NCBI GenBank assembly: GCA_020636405.1
Contig: JACJXW010000013.1
Span: 1-34,391, forward strand
Reading direction: 5' to 3'
DNA: 34,391 bases
DNA from: Lewinellaceae bacterium
Lineage (GTDB): Bacteria > Bacteroidota > Bacteroidia > Chitinophagales > Saprospiraceae
Positions within the stretch are counted from its first letter, which is position 1; the number at the start of each line of letters is the position of its first letter. The notes below the pieces were generated by a model. That model saw only the letters and a list, made by a program, of their open reading frames with translations, made no database searches and was not told where the DNA came from. Of this stretch, positions 32,905 through 34,391 are shown piece after piece. The position numbers and the translations under genes were made by a program.

Positions 32905-34391
32905 ATGTCAGAAGAAATAACCAGAGGTATAAACATTGAATCGCTGGAGGCGGCCGATTCCAGGGGCCCGTCGGGAGCGAACCACCTGTTGGTCATCGCA
33001 ATTGACGAGTACGAACATTGTCCGGTACTCAACAATTGCCTTCAGGATGCACTCGGCTTTATAGAGATACTAAAAGAACGGTACGATTTCTCCGACGAAC
33101 ATATCCTGACCCTCTACAACAAGGAAGCCACGCGGGCCAATATTCACGCCCGCCTCAAAGAGCTCAAGAAACGGGTCCAGCCGGAGGACAGCCTGCTGAT
33201 CTATTTTTCCGGCCACGGCGAGACGGAGGACAACGTCGGCTACTGGGTGCCGGTAGAGGCCCATCCCGACCGGGAGTGGGAGTTCGTCTCCACCAACGAT
33301 ATCAAGTCCCGCCTGGACGCCATCAACAGCTTTCACACCTTCGTCATCGTCGACGCCTGCTTTTCCGGAGCGCTGTTCGCGTCCTACCGGTCCGTCAAAG
33401 CCGGCAACGAGAACCGGCGCTCCCGCCTCGGGCTGGCCGCCAGCCACAGCCGCGAACGCGCCCTGGACGGGACGGCCGGCGAGAACAGCCCCTTCTCCCA
33501 GAACCTGCTGAGAAAGCTCCGGGAAAATACCGGCCTTCTCAGCGCCCATAAACTCGCCGCCGAACTGATCGAGGAAGTGCACGCCGCGACGCGGGGAAAA
33601 CAGACGCCCGTCTTTAAACCGCTGGATGTCAAAGGCGACGACTCGGGCCAGTTCGTATTCCGGCTGAAGGCCGATGAAGGGCGGGACTGGAAGGACTGCC
33701 AGCAAAAGGGGACGCTGGCCGCCTACGAGGCTTTTCTGGCGAAATACCCGGAGGGGCAACACGCCGCCGAAGCGCAGGAACAGCTCGTCCTGCTCCGCGA
33801 TGAAGCCGCCTGGGAGGCCGCCCGGGAGGAACACACCGCAGGGGCCTACTTCCGGTACCGGCAGGAAAACCCGGACGGGCGGTACCGGGATGAAGCGCTG
33901 CAGGCTATTCAGCAGGTGGAAGAAGATCAGTCCTGGCATCAGGCACAGCGGAAAAATACCATTTACCAATACGAGCACTATCTGGAAAAATACCCCGCAG
34001 GGCGGTATGCCCAGGATGCCCAGGACGCGCTGCAGGCCTTGCTGGGCGGCCAGGCGCCGGCAGTGAAGCCCACGGCCGCGGAACCACAACAGAAGGCGCC
34101 GCCGCCAAAAGTGGAACCCGCCCGCCAGGAGCCAAAGGTGGAAAAGCCTACGCCTCCACCCGCCCGCCCGGCCGAGGTGAAGGTGGAGAAGGCCGGTCCT
34201 GCCGTTAAGCAAGAAAGCGCTCCGAGGCCGGCTCCAACCATCGACAGAAAGCATTTAATGATCGGAGGCGGTGTACTGGCCGTCCTAATCCTGGTGATCT
34301 GGGGAATAATGGCGGGCGGCGGCAGCTCTCCCGATCCGGCTGCCCTGGAAGTATTTTCCACCACCGGCAAATACGGCTACCGCGACGGCGA
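32905..34391 (+). CDS. Caspase-family protease with TPR-like repeats, TM segment and WG repeat (3' end outside window)
   Basis: An open frame from the ATG at 32905 runs to the window edge, 495 residues. Residues about 24-255 form a peptidase C14 (caspase-like) domain: LLVIAIDEYEHC, catalytic His104 in YFSGHGETED and Cys152 in VIVDACFSGAL. Three short TPR/Sel1-like units follow (about 270-380), each ending in YPEG/NPDG/YPAG-type turns (for example AYEAFLAKYPEGQHA, QYEHYLEKYPAGRYAQ). A Pro/Lys/Glu linker (about 383-447) leads to one TM helix at about 450-471 (HLMIGGGVLAVLILVIWGIM). After it begins a WG-like repeat (VFSTTGKYGYRDG). With the protease N-terminal, the domain is probably cytosolic and the WG part periplasmic. 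The substrate is unknown. Confidence 0.93.
   Translation, partial: MSEEITRGINIESLEAADSRGPSGANHLLVIAIDEYEHCPVLNNCLQDALGFIEILKERYDFSDEHILTLYNKEATRANIHARLKELKKRVQPEDSLLIYFSGHGETEDNVGYWVPVEAHPDREWEFVSTNDIKSRLDAINSFHTFVIVDACFSGALFASYRSVKAGNENRRSRLGLAASHSRERALDGTAGENSPFSQNLLRKLRENTGLLSAHKLAAELIEEVHAATRGKQTPVFKPLDVKGDDSGQFVFRLKADEGRDWKDCQQKGTLAAYEAFLAKYPEGQHAAEAQEQLVLLRDEAAWEAAREEHTAGAYFRYRQENPDGRYRDEALQAIQQVEEDQSWHQAQRKNTIYQYEHYLEKYPAGRYAQDAQDALQALLGGQAPAVKPTAAEPQQKAPPPKVEPARQEPKVEKPTPPPARPAEVKVEKAGPAVKQESAPRPAPTIDRKHLMIGGGVLAVLILVIWGIMAGGGSSPDPAALEVFSTTGKYGYRDG

Overview
The window looks like chromosomal DNA of a GC-rich member of the Bacteroidota, most likely Saprospiria (Lewinella/Phaeodactylibacter-like). 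The evidence is indirect. It includes promoter-like TAnnTTTG elements close to start codons, type IX secretion (T9SS) C-terminal sorting domains, a Y_Y_Y/propeller hybrid-type sensor kinase, seven-TM AraC regulators, an RRM protein with a Gly-rich tail, many lipoproteins, an AAA-ATPase/PD-(D/E)XK-family protein and abundant short palindromic repeats. There are no rRNA or tRNA genes, no CRISPR array and no recognisable transposase. Genes are mostly single units with mixed strands. Clear couplings are HipA-like kinase/DUF3037 (11-nt overlap) and the divergent hydrolase/TetR pair.

Layout: 1-3130 (-) is the 5' part of a large two-component sensor kinase. 3287-4918 (+) is a membrane-anchored TPR protein. 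5118-5429 (-) is an RRM RNA-binding protein. 5706-7553 (-) is an exported erythromycin-esterase-like protein. 7680-8756 (+) is a seven-TM AraC regulator. 9076-9921 (+) is a sulfotransferase-like gene bracketed by 8-bp-period repeat arrays. 10161-10310 is a truncated VOC gene. 10347-11264 is an exported alpha/beta hydrolase. 11278-12160 is a SAM methyltransferase gene split by a 163-bp MITE-like element. 12222-13403 is an MFS transporter. 13513-14346 (-) is an AAA-ATPase that has lost its nuclease core. 14423-15361 (-) is a fatty acid desaturase. 15550-15776 is a 227-bp multi-hairpin repeat. 15826-16440 is a WG-repeat lipoprotein.

Second half: 16538-17509 (-) is a GlxA-type regulator divergent from a beta-lactamase-fold serine hydrolase (17603-18883). 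A Nudix hydrolase, a second serine hydrolase (lipoprotein) and a CBM9-like/esterase lipoprotein follow, then a convergent unknown lipoprotein (22631-23338, -). RsgA is at 23722-24789. A 932-aa lipoprotein at 24820-27618 (-) fuses a GHL10/DigH-like glycosidase to a NamZ (GH171) muramidase. An AT-richer VOC gene, a T9SS-domain relic, a hydrolase/TetR pair with a duplicated operator-like sequence, the HipA_2-like kinase/DUF3037 pair, a 5'-truncated T9SS cargo gene and the start of a caspase-TPR-TM-WG protein (32905 to the window end) complete the window.

The genes are largely unrelated cell-envelope, hydrolase and regulatory functions. What unifies the window is repeat activity: heptamer arrays, octamer arrays, a MITE-like insertion, several long-stem hairpins and broken or shortened genes next to them. 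The strongest candidates for undescribed biology are the possibly phase-variable sulfotransferase locus, the GHL10-NamZ fusion, the HipA_2/DUF3037 pair and the transmembrane caspase.
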